From Acrasis kona (lineage: Eukaryota > Heterolobosea > Eutetramitea > Acrasida > Acrasidae), in contig JAOPGA020000280.1 in the NCBI GenBank assembly GCA_026419775.2, positions 1-32,655 on the forward strand: a stretch of 32,655 nucleotides of DNA. Reading direction: 5' to 3'. Positions 20,546 to 29,922 of the stretch are shown in pieces (the first letter of the stretch is position 1; the number at the start of each line of letters is the position of its first letter). Position numbers and translations under genes: made by a program. The notes beneath the pieces are model-generated. The model was given only the letters and a program-made list of their open reading frames with translations, had not been told where the DNA came from and made no database searches.

Positions 20546-23089
20546 TTATTTCTTGTTTACAGGTGTTAGCAATCTATTCTTCTTCTTTTTGGTCGATTTG
20601 TCAATAATTAACTCCTCCTTGTGGTCGCTCAATATGCTCAACGATGAGTTGGATCTCTGAAGGTTTTGACTGCTGGGCGATCTTCTTGTTTTATAGTTGA
20701 CTGCATCGGGATTTAATTTCAACAAGTCGCTCCATCTATGTTTTACTGTTTCGCCGCAATATTCTAGAATGGATTTTATGCTTTCTGATACTTGTTCGTT
20801 GTTAACCTCTGGACTCATATTTAATTGTCTCAGCTTTTCGAATCCCTCCAAAACGATTAATTTCATCTCGAGTTCGGATAGTATTATTTTTAGTATGGGT
20901 TGGACTGGCTTGCTGATTAGATTTCCTTTATCATCTGTAACCTGCACATCTCCTACTGGTGTTCCTACGCTCAACAGGGAACCCTTTGCGCCGCCACCTG
21001 CACCGGACATGATGTTACGTGCATTCTGATGCCAATGTAAAGTTTGTACTCTTTGCTCATAATGTTTAATTGCTGATCGGTATGTGGACTGAGCGGTGGC
21101 GTACTCCTCCTTCCTGGATTTAATCTCTCTGTCTATTAGTTGTAATTTGATTTGATGTGTGGCTCTCATTGGTTTCTCCTCTACGGCATCTTCACTTGCA
21201 AAAGTCACACCCTTTCGTTTGTCATCCTCGCCTGGCGTTCCAACTTTTTTCAAAGACGGGGAACCAACTCCTCCGCGGCTAACTTTATTTCCGGACCTCT
21301 TTCTTCTTTTTCCGTCCTTGTCTTTTGATTTACTAGATCCATTGGTGTCATTGGTGAGAACATCGCCTTTTAATGAAATATTCATCACCATCTTTGCCTC
21401 CACAATGGAGTACTGCAACAAACTCACTTGAAGTCTTGCTTTTCTACTAGACCACCAACTCAACACCATTCTTTGCACATCAATGACACGTTTACGGAAC
21501 AAGTGAACTTGTCTGACCAATTGCAAGCTCATGTTCGTATCATTCAAGAAGCTCCTAATGATTTGAGCAGATTCCTTCTTCTTTTTAATGCCGATCCAGA
21601 GTCTATAAAAGACAAAATGCTTTTTGAAAATGTCCCATGCACCATGCCACCGCTTACACCTTCTAGTCCACACCACCGGCATCAATCTTGTGTACACCAA
21701 ATGTTCCAATCTCCTCCTCTTATTCTCCAAATCTCTTGCTTCTTTGGCTTTATTAAGTTGGTCAAGCCATATTGTTGATCTGCTCAACAAACACGTCAAA
21801 AATCCCCATTTTATCATGAGCTCCTGATTATCAAGTATTTCGCTCATTTCCTGTCTCTTTTTTTCTGCATTTGTTTGTTTGCGCTCCAGACGTAGAGCAA
21901 TATCTTCTTTTCTTTGTAAATATTGACTTTCTTGTAATAATCTTCGTTCTCTGGCACCTTTAATTCGATTCTCTCGGTCTTGGTTGCTCTCTTTCATGTG
22001 TTGGTTGCGAAGTTCGACATAGTTTTGAACCAACATCTTCTTGTTCTTAACCACGAGGTCATTACCTGCTGCTCTGGACTCTTGCTGTATGACTCTATAT
22101 TTTTGCTCATATAGATAAATTTCTGCTTCTAATTTTTCGAATTCATCTTGACTGGATTTGAGTAGCTTTATTTTATCGTCGACACGACTTCGTACACTCG
22201 TCATTTCGTCGTTTCTTCTGTGTAGTAGCGTAACATGATTCATTGATGACGACGTGCCTGCCATGAGACCTGATGGAGGACCGCTCGATGATGAAGCGGA
22301 TTTATCCTTCTTTTTCTTTTTTAGTTTATTTGTGGTGTCAAACTTTTCGTTGTTATCTGGATACGTTAAATAAATGTTTGAATTAGAACAAATACCTTTT
22401 TCCTTGTCCTGTCCATCCTCGTTTGGAACCTCCATTTCTTTGTACCAATTGGTAATGATTTCTGACACCTCCCTTGTATACCCCTTGTTTGTTTTTGGTT
22501 TATCAATAGAGTTTTGTGAGCTTTTTGCTTGTGTTTGCTTAACGTCGCTATAACTCTTTTTCCCCTTTGCAACATCAATAAGAGTATGCAATTCATCATA
22601 AATTGTTGTATATTCAGCTGTTGAATCCTTTTTGTCATTTATTTCTCCTAATCCAATTGTTGATTTTGATTTTATATCAGAATCATCTTCAGGATCCCAA
22701 CAAGAATGCATGGCAATGTTTTGAGTGCGAGTAAATACAGATATCGACTCATTTGTCTGCGGTTTTATTGGAATAGATGTTTCAGGTCTTAAGCTTTTTA
22801 ACTTGATTGAGGAGTTCTTTGTGTTGTTGAATGCGTAATCGATTGGGCTGGATTTGACATTGGGCAGCTGAAGATCTACTTTTAAATAATTATCTGTGAT
22901 ATTATGTAACCCTCTATCGCTTTTAGGTGTGCTTATGCGTACTCTATTTAAGCTCTCAATTGTGCTGGTAAGAGGACGAGGGTTTCCGCTAGAATTAGGT
23001 CTAGAAGACTCTGGGGTATTTGGAGTGCTACTATCAGATGCTAGAGAGTTCTTTCTTTTACGATGGATAGGTAGAAATGTTTCATCCAT
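20546..23089 (-). CDS. Basic coiled-coil protein, unrecognised
   Basis: One intron-less frame codes for 847 aa. I do not recognise the family. Residues 1-280 are low-complexity, rich in Ser, Asn, Lys and Thr, and probably disordered. Around 280-430 there is a long Lys/Glu/Arg/Gln coiled coil (EKLEAEIYLYEQKYRV, RENRIKGARERRLLQE). Around 430-580 follows a Trp- and Arg-rich helical stretch (WTRRCKRWHGAWDIFKK, RMVLSWWSSRKARL) resembling the W-R-x-W helices of IQ or Sfi1-type proteins. Another basic linker, a second coiled coil near 650-690 and a helical segment follow, then a Ser/Lys-rich tail. The pattern suggests a cytoskeletal or centrosomal scaffold, but this is inference from composition only. 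Its stop is 5 nt from the convergent LRR gene's stop. Confidence 0.7.
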   Translation of the reverse strand: MDETFLPIHRKRKNSLASDSSTPNTPESSRPNSSGNPRPLTSTIESLNRVRISTPKSDRGLHNITDNYLKVDLQLPNVKSSPIDYAFNNTKNSSIKLKSLRPETSIPIKPQTNESISVFTRTQNIAMHSCWDPEDDSDIKSKSTIGLGEINDKKDSTAEYTTIYDELHTLIDVAKGKKSYSDVKQTQAKSSQNSIDKPKTNKGYTREVSEIITNWYKEMEVPNEDGQDKEKGICSNSNIYLTYPDNNEKFDTTNKLKKKKKDKSASSSSGPPSGLMAGTSSSMNHVTLLHRRNDEMTSVRSRVDDKIKLLKSSQDEFEKLEAEIYLYEQKYRVIQQESRAAGNDLVVKNKKMLVQNYVELRNQHMKESNQDRENRIKGARERRLLQESQYLQRKEDIALRLERKQTNAEKKRQEMSEILDNQELMIKWGFLTCLLSRSTIWLDQLNKAKEARDLENKRRRLEHLVYTRLMPVVWTRRCKRWHGAWDIFKKHFVFYRLWIGIKKKKESAQIIRSFLNDTNMSLQLVRQVHLFRKRVIDVQRMVLSWWSSRKARLQVSLLQYSIVEAKMVMNISLKGDVLTNDTNGSSKSKDKDGKRRKRSGNKVSRGGVGSPSLKKVGTPGEDDKRKGVTFASEDAVEEKPMRATHQIKLQLIDREIKSRKEEYATAQSTYRSAIKHYEQRVQTLHWHQNARNIMSGAGGGAKGSLLSVGTPVGDVQVTDDKGNLISKPVQPILKIILSELEMKLIVLEGFEKLRQLNMSPEVNNEQVSESIKSILEYCGETVKHRWSDLLKLNPDAVNYKTRRSPSSQNLQRSNSSLSILSDHKEELIIDKSTKKKKNRLLTPVNKK

Positions 23090-23366
23090 GAAGTTGTTTT
23101 GGTGGTACAGTTACCGCGCAAATTTTGATGTGAAACTAGATTTCTGAATTTTCCTGAAGTGGAATGGACAAAGAACATCAAAAGCTGCAAGATGCATTAC
23201 CTTGTTCCCTATAAAACAGACAGGAGAATGACACATCTAGTCAACTGTTATGAAGGGTGACAGACACACCATACACCGCTTAATTGAATCATAGAAAAAT
23301 CATCATAATCACAAGTTTCTGTTTAAAAGCCCAGAAACATACTTTTTGTACAACCTTAAAATAACT
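23090..23366. promoter_or_regulatory. Divergent promoter region between coiled-coil gene and IDI
   Basis: The region lies between two divergent transcription units. A TATAAAA sequence occurs at about 23210-23216 on the plus strand, about 155 nt before the first upstream ATG of the IDI transcript. I see no other gene or repeat. Promoter function is inferred from position and this one weak motif. Confidence 0.35.
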
Positions 23367-23513
23367 ATGAGGCCTTCAAATAATCCCACTCTAAATTCAA
23401 ATAAATTGTTCAGGCCCAAAGATTCCGAAGGTAAGATTACAAAATTTTTCTCCTTTTGCAAATTTCCGTAGTCTATTCACATTTTGAAAATGTCCACAAC
23501 CGTGACTATCACT
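23367..23513 (+). promoter_or_regulatory. Candidate upstream ORF and 5' UTR intron of the IDI gene
   Basis: An ATG at 23367 opens 21 codons (MRPSNNPTLNSNKLFRPKDSE) ending at a good donor, gtaaga at 23431. A 41-nt intron with a T-rich stretch would end at 23471. Spliced, this frame is shifted by one relative to the IDI start at 23490, passes over it and stops at about 23513. If transcription begins upstream, this is an overlapping uORF that could limit IDI translation. If it begins inside, the feature does not exist. Confidence 0.35.
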
Positions 23514-24224
23514 AACACAGTTGAACGTCGTGAAAATCTAGATGATGAGCAACTCAAACTGATGGCACATGACGAGTGTATCCTTGTTAACGAACGCGAT
23601 GAAATCGTCGGACACACATCAAAGAAAGATTGTCACGTTTGGAAGAACATTTTAAAAGGAGATATGCTTCATCGTGCATTTTCAGTGTTTCTACTGAATG
23701 AACGCGGAGAATTACTGCTTCAACAACGCTCTCACGATAAAATTACATTCCCTTTATACTGGACCAACACTTGCTGCTCTCATCCCCTTCACAACGAGGA
23801 AAACGAAAGCGACGGTGTGCAAGGAGTAAGGCTTGCAGCCAGACGTAAGCTCGAGCACGAGTTGGGCATTCCACAACAACAAATAGAAGTCGACAGGTTC
23901 GAGTACATGACACGTATTCTCTACATTGCACCTTTTGACGAAAACTGGGGAGAACATGAAGTCGACTACTGTCTTGTATACAAACTAAAAGAGGGTGAAG
24001 TGTTGACCATCAAAGCAAACGAAAATGAAATAGAGGATTACAAGTACGTATCAAAGCAGATGCTTATAGACATGATGAACGACGACAAGCTACTATTCAC
24101 ACCATGGTTCAAGCTTATAGTGGAGAAGTTTTTGTTCAAATGGTGGGATGCCTTACTCGCAGGAGAGAGTTTAGAGAGTCACAAGCAACCAGAAATTGTT
24201 CACAACATGATAACAAACACATAA
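23490..24224 (+). CDS. idi1: Isopentenyl-diphosphate delta-isomerase, type I
   Basis: This enzyme interconverts isopentenyl and dimethylallyl diphosphate, the entry step to all isoprenoids and sterols. The gene encodes 244 aa and is intron-free within the coding part. The Nudix-type fold shows the family motifs: HRAFSVFLLNERGELLLQQR, then WTNTCCSHPL with the catalytic Cys (Cys96) and metal-site His98, AARRKLEHELGI as the Nudix helix with metal-binding Glu, and EHEVDYCLVY carrying the second catalytic Glu. The C-terminal FTPWFKLIVEKFLFKWWD is the usual ending. Its length is similar to human IDI1 (about 228 aa). No C-terminal peroxisomal signal is present (it ends ITNT) and no clear presequence, so a cytosolic location is likely. 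The start is the first ATG in frame. Confidence 0.96.
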   Translation: MSTTVTITNTVERRENLDDEQLKLMAHDECILVNERDEIVGHTSKKDCHVWKNILKGDMLHRAFSVFLLNERGELLLQQRSHDKITFPLYWTNTCCSHPLHNEENESDGVQGVRLAARRKLEHELGIPQQQIEVDRFEYMTRILYIAPFDENWGEHEVDYCLVYKLKEGEVLTIKANENEIEDYKYVSKQMLIDMMNDDKLLFTPWFKLIVEKFLFKWWDALLAGESLESHKQPEIVHNMITNT

Positions 24225-24225
24225 A

Positions 24226-25933
24226 TTAAACCCACATCTTTAATGTTCCATCTACACTAAATGTTGCCAACATGTTCTTTACAGGGTGATGAATCATTCC
24301 TAACACATTCTTCTCATGCACAGGCTCAACCGACTTGCACACCATCTTTCCATCACAAAGGTCAAAGCAATACAATTGATTTGATTCGTCAACAAAGTAT
24401 GCGTACTGACCCGATGGTGAGTTCACACAAAATATAAAGTCCTTCTTGTCTTGTTGTTCACTATCAGTCAACCCATCACTACCAGTCAATGTCTGAATGG
24501 GCTTTCCTCCCAAAATGTCATAAACGTATGCAGTCCTATGCGCTCCTCCCGAACAAATCAACAATCTCGTTTGATTCTTCAATTGTATTACGCTCATGTG
24601 TCTCACTGCGGGTAACCATGATGTTGATGCTGTAAATTGTGCTGTGCTGCTGTGTCCAGGTATGATGCTGCGCACCAACGTCATCGTTCGCATGTCCCAA
24701 ATCCTAACAGTTCCATCGCTTGATGCACTAATGGCTCTTACTTGATCCTTTTCCTTTCCAAAACATACTGCCTGAATGAAACTCTCATGACCTACAAATT
24801 GTTTTATTTGTTTACCAGTATTTAAACCATGAACACGTACGCTTCCTTGGAGGTCGCCGCTCATGACGACGACATTTTGTTGAAAGACACCAAAGCAAAT
24901 ACATGTGACGCTTGAGTGATGGGCGTGGTTAATGTTTCGTATGCAGTCCCCTGTGCTGGTCTTCCACACTTTAATGTGACCTTGTTTACTTCCTGATGCC
25001 ATCATCATGGTGGACGTGTGGTCCGATCTATCAAAGCAGATACAATTGACGGAATCATTTTCGTCGTGCATCATGATCTCGTCGTTGGCTTGGTATGTGA
25101 ATTTCTCCTTGTCTAATTTTCCAGTCTCTACGTTCCACACTTCAATGAAACCATCCACGCTTCCTGTGGTAATGTTGTCTCCAGTGTTGGTGAAGCTTGC
25201 ACTCGTGGCATGTGACTTCGAACTAAACTTGATGGATTGGAGGGATTGGAAGGAAACGTGTTGTTCTTTGGTGATGGAAGATGGAGCGGTTTGAACCACT
25301 TTGGTGTTGAGGCCGAAAATGTCTTTACCTTCTTTTTGGACACATTTTCCTAATAACGTGACAAGTCTTGAGGGAGGAACTACTCTGACTTCGTTTTGTA
25401 GGCTCTGCGCAATGATGGCTCTGCGCTGTTGTTTGTTTGTTCCTTGGTAGGCAATGACTGGATCAAAGGACTAAGTTTTTTTTTGTATCTTGTGTGACTT
25501 GATCAAGACGAAGAAATCTCTCTGGTTCGGATTCCTTCATGATTTGCATGCATGTTGTTGTTGTTAATAGAGAATGTGCCACTTCAAATTCGCAAAGCTC
25601 ATTCATCTCCAGTACTATCTGAATTATTTAAAATGATTAAACATGTGTACTTACTAATTCGTACAAATCAACCATTTTAGCGTGTGGTAAGTACATTGAG
25701 GAAATGGTCTCTAGTACAATATCCCATTTACCGTCCATAATGTTCCTTATGAATAATTGCTTATCATCCACAATGTTCAAGTGAGTGTTTGTCTCTTCTT
25801 GGAGCGCTTTAAATGTAGACTTTAATTTATTTTCTTTGCAAAATTGTAGCATTAAATGTATCACACTTTGTTGATTGAGTTTAATACGCTCTATAAAGGC
25901 TTACTCTTGAGCGTCGACATTGATTTCCTCCAT
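24226..25933 (-). CDS. smu1: SMU1, WD40 spliceosome factor
   Basis: SMU1 acts with RED/IK in spliceosome activation in the nucleus. The model is exons 25933-25905, 25865-25655, 25618-25499 and 25470-24226 with introns of 39, 36 and 28 nt, giving 534 aa (human has 513). The LisH/CTLH part is clear: DVIHLMLQFCKENKLKST, ALQEETNTHLNIVD and GKWDIVLETI, then SEPERFLRL, QRRAIIAQSLQNEVRVVPPSRLVTLLG. The WD40 propeller occupies about residues 205-534, with SVDGFIEVWNVETGKL, GHIKVWKTSTGDCIR, SASSDGTVRIWDM, VHEKNVLGMIHHP and a terminal DGTLKMWV. The third intron is unusually short and weak at its donor (gtcaca), but some intron is needed because TAG stands directly before SFDPVIAY. The family call is very firm. 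Confidence 0.93.
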
Positions 25934-26010
25934 AACGGCGAACTTGCTTATCTAATATCAATGAAGGCAACCAAAAATAAGAATTACAAAAATTGAACAA
26001 ACAAAAGATT

Positions 26011-27216
26011 TTAATAAACTCCTGGAACAAGGATGTAGGGAACCCTCTTGCAGTACTCTGTCCAGTATTGTTGATGTTTCTCTCTACACCTATGATCGTC
26101 GCGCTGAGCACGATTGAACAAGAGAATGGTCAAGTAGATTGGATACAAGTATGCTAGCACATACAATGGGCATGGCATGCTCATGGCAATTGCAATCAAA
26201 ATGTCTCCAGTATAGTTGATTTTCCTTGCTCTTCCCCACCATCCTGAGATTAACAAATCGCGACCAGGGCGACCAGTTTTAATCACTTCTGGTGCTTTTC
26301 CATTGATTGGTTTGTTTGGGTTTAATCTGAATTGTAGCTTTTGGTAGTTGCTTCCACGGAAAATCCAGTAGCCGACCAACAGCACTATAACATTGAGAAT
26401 GATGTATGGTGTTGACACGGTTGTTGGCTTAACAAGGTATAATGATTGAAGAGAGAATACGAATGGGATCCAAGTGTAATCTCCAAACTACAGAGTTATA
26501 TCATAAGTGTGTTTGAATGTACTTACGATAAGCATGAGACCAAAATTTTCTTCAATGATATCGAACATGTAAACAAGACCTGTCTCAAAGTAGAATGCAT
26601 CAACTACGTAGAACAAACTAATGGCTTGGAACATTATCATTGGTGTGGAAACTGAGTGGTATAACTCAAGTTGCTTTGCCAACACTGAAATGTTGATGAG
26701 CGACATCAAAATGAAGCCGGGCCTGTATGACCAACACTTGACCTCAAATCCTAGTACGTGTGGATTGAGCTCAACACCACACCAGAAATTTACCAAAAAG
26801 TTGTCTGATTGATAGTTTTGATCCACCTAAATATAAATTTGCATCTAACCAGACAGACTTACCTTGGGGATGACGAATTTTGCCCTTAAATATAAGAATG
26901 CTGAGAATAAGAATGCCCATAAAACAGTAGTTGTTAGTAGAGGGCCATAGTTGTCATATATGATTGTTGCTTTGTATAGGTTTAGACAGTAGTCGCTACC
27001 AACAATGTATAGTATCATTGCCAATATGTGTGCGCGCAAGCCGTTCAATACGTAAGTAACTCTCGGGCGGTTATCCTTCAAGGGGGCTCCCAAGAAATAT
27101 GGTCCGGGGATCGCCAATGTGGAGATCACACAGTATGATAAAACTGCGGCAAGTATATTTACTGATTGGAATGTTGGTGCTGATATGCCAGCAGAGACCA
27201 CTTGAAGTAGATCCAT
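26011..27216 (-). CDS. ERG4/ERG24-family sterol reductase, probably delta(14)
   Basis: This membrane enzyme reduces a sterol double bond with NADPH in the endoplasmic reticulum. The model is exons 27216-26863, 26826-26527 and 26487-26011 with introns of 36 and 39 nt, giving 376 aa. About eight to ten hydrophobic segments are present. Family landmarks run in order: PLKDNRPRVTYVLNGLRAH, GVELNPHVLGFEVKCWSYRPG, FGDYTWIPFVFSLQSLYLV, YWIFRGSNYQK, LLISGWWGRARKINYTGD and, near the end, NRAQRDDHRCREKHQQYW and VPYILVPGVY. WWGRARKINYTGD is the NADPH/sterol-pocket signature. Delta(14)-reductases (ERG24/TM7SF2) fit best, given ARKINYTGD and the FGD motif. Delta(7)- or C24(28)-reductases of the same family cannot be excluded. 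Its stop is 77 nt upstream of the SMU1 start. Confidence 0.87.
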
Positions 27217-27420
27217 GTGTGACTGTTTTGTTTATTAATTTTATCGGAGTTCCTCATCAATCAACTTGAAATTGAATCAATTTTGCTTTTTACCGACAAG
27301 TACATTGCCTCAAGTCGGAGTTGTCTCCCACGGGTCATGGCTCAATGAGTACAAGCTTCGGAAGTATGATATTTTGATCTCAAATTTAAAAGAAACAAAA
27401 ACTTTACAAAAGATACAAAA
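27217..27420. promoter_or_regulatory. Divergent promoter between sterol reductase and HAUS3-like genes
   Basis: Only 204 nt separate two divergent start codons, so both promoters and 5' UTRs must lie here. The right half is A-rich before the plus-strand ATG (acaaaagatacaaaaatg). No specific motif stands out. The assignment is by position. Confidence 0.45.
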
Positions 27421-29022
27421 ATGAGCCTCTCAGCATCAAAGTTTCATCAAAATATAGAGCAAAAGAATGGAGGACGTCAACTTTATGACCTGTTGATGAA
27501 ATTAGGATATAACAGTACACCTTTAACACCAGAGTCATTAGAGTGGGTATTCTCAAATGAAGCCACAAACCCAATGATGAAGTATCTTTGTGAAACGCTT
27601 GATGTAAAGTGCCTCATGACTAAGGAAGATGTATTGGAGTACAAAGAACTTGAATCTCGCGGTTTAACATTAAGTGGTGATGAACTAGAGCGAGCTGTTA
27701 ATATGGGGGCAAAGAAGTTCCATGCTCAAAGCGACAGTATTGCAGAAGAATCTATCGAATCTCTAGAATCAGAATGTGAGCATCTCACAGAGGAATTGGA
27801 GTTGTTAGAAGAGCGCTTACAACGTAAACAATTTCAATGCGACCAGCTCGTCGCTCAAAGTTACGACCTACAATCAAAAAACAATCAAAAAAATACAAAC
27901 AAGCTGAAGGTGATTGAAAAAATCAAAAACAACATTAAACAGTTGAACGAAGATGCCAACGAACTCTTGGACAATGTCGCTAAAAACATTTCGCATTTAA
28001 TGAGCGCACTTTGCGACGAACACTCTCTTCTCGCAAACGAAACCCATTTGTTCGAAGAATACATTAGACAGGACTCCCTTCAAACAGACGTGATACAATC
28101 ACAGACAGCAAGGGCAGTCGAAATGGAGCGTAGGCTCGACCAACAAAACTCACAAACTGAATACAACAATGAAGCAGAATTAGAAAGATTACAAAATCTT
28201 TATATTCCGGGAAGAGAACAAAAGTTGAGCGCGTTGATTTCATGCGCAAAGGCAAAGGCAAAATTAGATATGGCTTATGTGGTGCAATCCTCTTGGCAGT
28301 TATATAATGCACAATATCTACAACCAGGTGGTGATGTTATTATAAGGAGCCGTATTTTACAAACGGAACAAAAAATAAATGCTTTGCGTAATGAAATTAC
28401 AAATTTGTTAGATCAACCTCAAATTGGTCTTTGTTCTTTGTTTAAGGAATTGTATCATTTGTGTACTGTTGTTCTTCTTCAGGGCGATGTTGACTTGCAA
28501 ATCGAAAAAAAACAATTAAGATTGTCCATTCTTGATAATGTGTTGAATCATATGGTAGAGTGGAATTCTACTCATAAAATGTTGTATGATTGCATAAAGC
28601 TTCAACATGATGAATATGTTCAAAAGTCAAGGTACTTGTTCAAGGCAATAAATACACAATTTGATATTACTTTAAACGAGTATGGTTCCCGTGAACAAGC
28701 ACAAGCTTTTGAAAAATCTCAATCTGCAGAGGTTGCTGATCCAAAGAATGTTATTGAATTGGTTCTTGAGCAGTGTAACGAAAGAATAAGGGATGCTGAA
28801 CTTGAGGTTTCGCGCATGAATAAAACTTGTCAAATGATGGTTGCTGATGCAGAGGATAGGTTTGAACTTGTTGATAAGGCATTGTTTGGCGACGAGGAGG
28901 GTTCCAAGAATCTTCATCCTAGATTGCAGCCAACAGAACTCTTAGAGTCATTGCAAGATGTCAAGGAGTACGTGGATACGTTGGATCTAAAAATGAAAAA
29001 GATTATACAAGACAGGAGGTAG
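27421..29022 (+). CDS. HAUS augmin-like complex subunit 3
   Basis: Augmin recruits gamma-tubulin to existing microtubules to form branches in the spindle. The gene encodes 533 aa in one intron-less frame. The N-terminal 80 residues match the conserved HAUS3 head: LYDLLMKLGYNSTPLTPESLEWVFSNEATNPMMKYLCETL, followed by LMTKEDVLEYKELESRGLTLSGDELERAV. Residues about 105-205 and 230-530 are coiled coil (LESECEHLTEELELLEERLQRKQ), as in other HAUS3 proteins (human about 600 aa). No membrane or signal sequence is present. The head is the specific evidence, since the coiled coil alone would not identify it. Presence of one subunit suggests the organism keeps augmin. Confidence 0.85.
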   Translation: MSLSASKFHQNIEQKNGGRQLYDLLMKLGYNSTPLTPESLEWVFSNEATNPMMKYLCETLDVKCLMTKEDVLEYKELESRGLTLSGDELERAVNMGAKKFHAQSDSIAEESIESLESECEHLTEELELLEERLQRKQFQCDQLVAQSYDLQSKNNQKNTNKLKVIEKIKNNIKQLNEDANELLDNVAKNISHLMSALCDEHSLLANETHLFEEYIRQDSLQTDVIQSQTARAVEMERRLDQQNSQTEYNNEAELERLQNLYIPGREQKLSALISCAKAKAKLDMAYVVQSSWQLYNAQYLQPGGDVIIRSRILQTEQKINALRNEITNLLDQPQIGLCSLFKELYHLCTVVLLQGDVDLQIEKKQLRLSILDNVLNHMVEWNSTHKMLYDCIKLQHDEYVQKSRYLFKAINTQFDITLNEYGSREQAQAFEKSQSAEVADPKNVIELVLEQCNERIRDAELEVSRMNKTCQMMVADAEDRFELVDKALFGDEEGSKNLHPRLQPTELLESLQDVKEYVDTLDLKMKKIIQDRR

Positions 29023-29268
29023 TTATCAAGGTGCTCTTGATTGGAAGAAGTTGTGGACATTGAAGGTATTACTGACCAACTTGTAGTTTGGCAAGCTCTC
29101 CTGATTAATAAAGAATACTCACATTGTCAAAATACATTTAAATTTTTCTTCCGATCCAGTAAACAATTTACCTCATTATCGAAGGGTCAATAATCAGTCG
29201 GACTCGGGCCTTCTTATGGTAACAGTTGTAAGCTACATTGATAACATCACATATCAAAACAAAAAACA

Positions 29269-29889
29269 ATGTACGGATATCAACCACCTCAAACATATGC
29301 CCCTACAGGTTACGGCGTCCCACCACCATTCGCAGTGTACGGACAAAGATACACCATGGCGCCACCCAACGTTGATCCCAACATTGCCATATGGTTTCAA
29401 TACGTTGACACAGACAGAAGTGGATACATAGATGTAAAGGAATTAACAAATGCTTTATCACACGGAGGTTGGGTTCCATTTAGCGTCGAGGCGACATCCG
29501 CCATGATAAGAATGTTCAGCTCTAACGGAACCGGTCAATTAAACTTGATTGAATTCCAACATCTCGTCACCTATTTAAACACCATGAAATATAATTTCTT
29601 TTTAGTAGACACCGATCGCAGCGGACGTCTTGATTATAATGAGATTTGTAGAGTTCTACAACAAAGCGGTTACTATTTCGACCAAAGAATTCTCCCCAAG
29701 TTATTATCAAAATTCGACAGACAAAAAGTTGGAAGCGTTGGTTTGGATGGCTACATTGAGATATGCTTATTCATGAACGCCACCAAAGAAATCTTCCAGG
29801 CCCACGATTACCAAAGAACAGGAAACATTTTCATGAACTATGACCAATTTTTGAATGCTAGTTTGGCACTTCAATTCGGCTTCAATTAA
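29269..29889 (+). CDS. Penta-EF-hand calcium-binding protein (ALG-2/sorcin-like)
   Basis: The gene encodes 206 aa without introns. The N-terminus (MYGYQPPQTYAPTGYGVPPP) is Gly/Pro/Tyr-rich, as in PEF proteins. Five EF-hands follow from about residue 40. EF1 is DTDRSGYIDVKEL and EF3 is DTDRSGRLDYNEI, both with a full set of calcium ligands. EF2 (SSNGTGQLNLIEF) and EF4 (DRQKVGSVGLDGY) are degraded, and EF5 is the dimerisation hand. PEF proteins bind membranes or ESCRT-linked partners in a calcium-dependent way. ALG-2, sorcin or Dictyostelium Pef are all possible relatives, and sequence alone does not decide. The stop is followed by AATAAA at 29899-29904, inside the 33-nt gap to the next gene's stop. 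Confidence 0.92.
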   Translation: MYGYQPPQTYAPTGYGVPPPFAVYGQRYTMAPPNVDPNIAIWFQYVDTDRSGYIDVKELTNALSHGGWVPFSVEATSAMIRMFSSNGTGQLNLIEFQHLVTYLNTMKYNFFLVDTDRSGRLDYNEICRVLQQSGYYFDQRILPKLLSKFDRQKVGSVGLDGYIEICLFMNATKEIFQAHDYQRTGNIFMNYDQFLNASLALQFGFN

Positions 29890-29922
29890 AATGCACAAAA
29901 TAAAGAATTGTATTTTTTTATT
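29890..29922. terminator. Convergent poly(A) signals of PEF and DOP1-like genes
   Basis: In this 33-nt gap AATAAA occurs on the plus strand (29899-29904) and on the minus strand (plus TTTATT, 29917-29922). Each is just after its gene's stop codon. Cleavage 10-30 nt later would place each 3' end inside the opposite coding region. The signals are seen directly. Their use is inferred. Confidence 0.5.

Noticed and set aside
23484-23489. Earlier IDI start two codons upstream
   Set aside because: The codon there is TTG. The first ATG in frame is at 23490.
23490-27216. A sterol-synthesis gene cluster (IDI plus sterol reductase)
   Set aside because: A splicing factor lies between them, they are on opposite strands, and no other pathway gene is near, so chance proximity is simpler.
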